From Bacteroides fragilis (lineage in GTDB: Bacteria > Bacteroidota > Bacteroidia > Bacteroidales > Bacteroidaceae): 64,000 nt of DNA. Shown in pieces: positions 62,633 through 64,000 of this stretch; position 1 is the first letter of the stretch, and each line of letters opens with the position of its first letter. The position numbers were made by a program, and so were the translations under genes. Under the pieces are notes generated by a model. That model was not told where the DNA came from, made no database searches, and saw only the letters and a list, made by a program, of their open reading frames with translations. The stretch lies in contig NZ_CP018937.1 in NCBI RefSeq assembly GCF_002849695.1, positions 1,054,001 through 1,118,000 of the forward strand, read 5' to 3'.

Positions 62633-63925
62633 ATGCCGGTAAAAGGATTTTTCTTCATACTTATCTTTCTGTTGTTTTCCATTATGGGCTTTCTGTTCTA
62701 TGTATCCGAAACCATTGTGGCGAAATATCTCTATATCGCAGAAGGGTTGATGCTGTTCCTCGTTTTATATCTGATTTTGTTTTACCGGAAGATAGTGAAA
62801 CCAATGAATACGATTGGCAGTGGTATGGAACTTTTGAGAGAACAGGATTTCAGCAGCCGCCTGAGCCACGTAGGCCAACAGGAAGCCGATCGGGTAGTGA
62901 ATGTGTTCAACCGTATGATGGATCAACTGAAAAACGAGCGTCTCCGGTTGCGTGAACAGAATCATTTTCTTGATCTGATGATTAACGCTTCACCTATGGG
63001 TGTTGTCATTATGACACTGGATGAAGAGGTATCCCAACTAAACCCGATGGCGATGAAGATGATGGGAGTCCGTCCGGAAGAAGCCGAAGGCAGGAAACTG
63101 TCTGAGATCGATTCGCCGCTTGCCATAGAACTGGCTGCCATTCCGAAGGGAGAAACCAGCACCGTGCGACTGAATGATTCAAATATCTATAAATGTACTC
63201 ATTCTTCGTTTGTGGACCGCGGCTTCCAGCATCCTTTTTATCTGATGGAAGGATTGACAGACGAAGTGATGAAAGCGGAGAAAAAGGCATACGAGAAAGT
63301 GATCCGTATGATCGCGCACGAAGTGAATAATACAACGGCAGGGATTACTTCTACACTGGATACAGTCGAACAGGCATTGTCTGAGTCGGATGGTATGGAG
63401 GATATTTGCGATGTGATGCGCGTATGTACCGAGCGTTGTTTTTCTATGAGCCGTTTCATTACCCGTTTTGCCGACGTGGTGAAAATTCCCGATCCCCGTC
63501 TTACTCCGATCAACCTGAATGACCTTGCATTCAGTTGCAAACGCTTTATGGAGGGGATGTGCAATGACCGGAATATCCGGTTACAACTGATATGTGATGA
63601 ATCATTGGACGATGTGAAACTGGATGCCTCCCTGTTTGAGCAGGTATTGGTGAATATTATTAAAAATGCGGCTGAAAGTATCGGGAAAGACGGTCAGATT
63701 ACCATCCGCACCTCATCACCTGCTGCTATCGAAGTAGTGGACAATGGGCCCGGCATAACAAAAGAGACTGAAGCAAAGCTCTTCAGTCCCTTCTTTTCTA
63801 CCAAACCCAACGGACAAGGTATCGGCCTGGTCTTTATCCGTGAAGTTTTAAGCCGCCATGGCTGTACGTTTTCATTGCGTACATACGCCGACGGACTGAC
63901 AAGATTCAGGATTTTATTTCCGTGA
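62633..63925 (+). CDS. NtrY-type sensor histidine kinase, partner of the NtrC-type regulator
   Basis: 430 residues. Two close membrane helices (about 5-24 and 31-50) leave almost no periplasmic loop, so it senses in the membrane or cytoplasm. HAMP-like linker about 52-100, PAS domain about 105-215 (NHFLDLMINASPMGVVIMTLDEEVSQLNPMAMKMMGV). Histidine box MIAHEVNNTTAGITSTLD with phospho-His at 229; HEVNN is the variant seen in NtrY-like kinases. HATPase motifs INIIKNAAES (VNIIKNAAES), VVDNGPGI, GQGIGLVFIREVLSRHG. 43 bp after the regulator gene, same transcript. Confidence 0.93.
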   Translation: MPVKGFFFILIFLLFSIMGFLFYVSETIVAKYLYIAEGLMLFLVLYLILFYRKIVKPMNTIGSGMELLREQDFSSRLSHVGQQEADRVVNVFNRMMDQLKNERLRLREQNHFLDLMINASPMGVVIMTLDEEVSQLNPMAMKMMGVRPEEAEGRKLSEIDSPLAIELAAIPKGETSTVRLNDSNIYKCTHSSFVDRGFQHPFYLMEGLTDEVMKAEKKAYEKVIRMIAHEVNNTTAGITSTLDTVEQALSESDGMEDICDVMRVCTERCFSMSRFITRFADVVKIPDPRLTPINLNDLAFSCKRFMEGMCNDRNIRLQLICDESLDDVKLDASLFEQVLVNIIKNAAESIGKDGQITIRTSSPAAIEVVDNGPGITKETEAKLFSPFFSTKPNGQGIGLVFIREVLSRHGCTFSLRTYADGLTRFRILFP

Positions 63926-64000
63926 TTCCTGCCATCTCTGGGCATATTCATCCAGTATCCGTTTGATTCCCTGGCCTATTTTGACATAATCCTTTTCATT
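63914..64000 (-). CDS. 3' end of a minus-strand gene (partial)
   Basis: Read on the minus strand the last bases give 28 codons (NEKDYVKIGQGIKRILDEYA..., ending QESRK) and TAA. The stop overlaps the kinase gene by 12 bp on the opposite strand. The helical, basic tail does not identify a family; the gene continues past the window. Confidence 0.6.
   Translation of the reverse strand, partial: NEKDYVKIGQGIKRILDEYAQRWQESRK

Noticed and set aside
1..64000. tRNA, rRNA genes, prophage or conjugative transposon signs
   Set aside because: No cloverleaf-like CCA-ended segments, rRNA stretches, integrases, transposases or att-like repeats were seen by eye.

Overview
The window looks like a chromosome segment of a gut Bacteroides, probably of the B. 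fragilis group. Four things point there. Several genes have the Bacteroides -7 element (TAnnTTTG) with a -33 TTTG. There is a SusC/SusD pair under an ECF sigma/FecR switch. Many lipoproteins and DUF families are typical of Bacteroidales. Base composition is moderate. The species is not proven by the sequence.

Layout. (1) 215-3970: queuosine salvage and synthesis (yhhQ-queC-queF) behind a promoter and a candidate preQ1-I riboswitch, then rlmH (convergent), a DUF4783 protein and nadC. (2) 4159-7145: an ECF sigma factor (TTG start), an overlapping membrane protein that joins an anti-sigma-like N-terminus to a beta-barrel-like C-terminus, and two secreted DUF proteins. (3) 7198-15316: housekeeping and metabolism: a FabK/nitronate monooxygenase-like flavoprotein, alanine dehydrogenase, a frameshifted M23 peptidase, a C69 dipeptidase and a phosphohexomutase. 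The spacers carry tandem and inverted repeats. (4) 16105-25041: a small polysaccharide utilisation locus (ECF sigma, FecR, SusC with STN domain, SusD, lipoprotein, GH27 glycosidase). (5) 25571-33738: a pyruvoyl-type histidine decarboxylase, NudC, an ABC-F ATPase, an RclA/RclC-like module with an AraC regulator and cytidine deaminase, and a GH73-LysM protein. (6) 34037-63925: a very large export and signalling region.

Region 6 is the most interesting part. It has one HlyD-type adaptor, one TolC, two nearly identical MacB-type ATPases and twelve single-FtsX permeases arranged as six alternating A/B pairs; one permease is interrupted by an amber codon. It also has a DUF2807 protein, a large sensor kinase, and a two-component system whose regulator is an NtrC-type sigma-54 activator. 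Each exporter transcription unit (HlyD, ATPase 1, ATPase 2, TolC) is preceded by a sigma-54 -24/-12 promoter (TGGCAY-N7-TTGM) and an upstream palindrome, TGTTCATTWTCGGACA, with a degenerate second copy 19-20 bp further up. In three of the four units the palindrome lies 60-61 bp from the -24 element. The regulator and kinase genes have an ordinary housekeeping promoter instead. My reading is one sigma-54 regulon: the local NtrC-type regulator switches on a combinatorial type VII (MacB-like) tripartite exporter family in which several permease pairs share ATPase, adaptor and outer-membrane channel. An AraC-AraC / cupin-CMD oxidative-type unit sits inside this region under its own control.

The last 87 bases hold the 3' end of a minus-strand gene that runs off the window.
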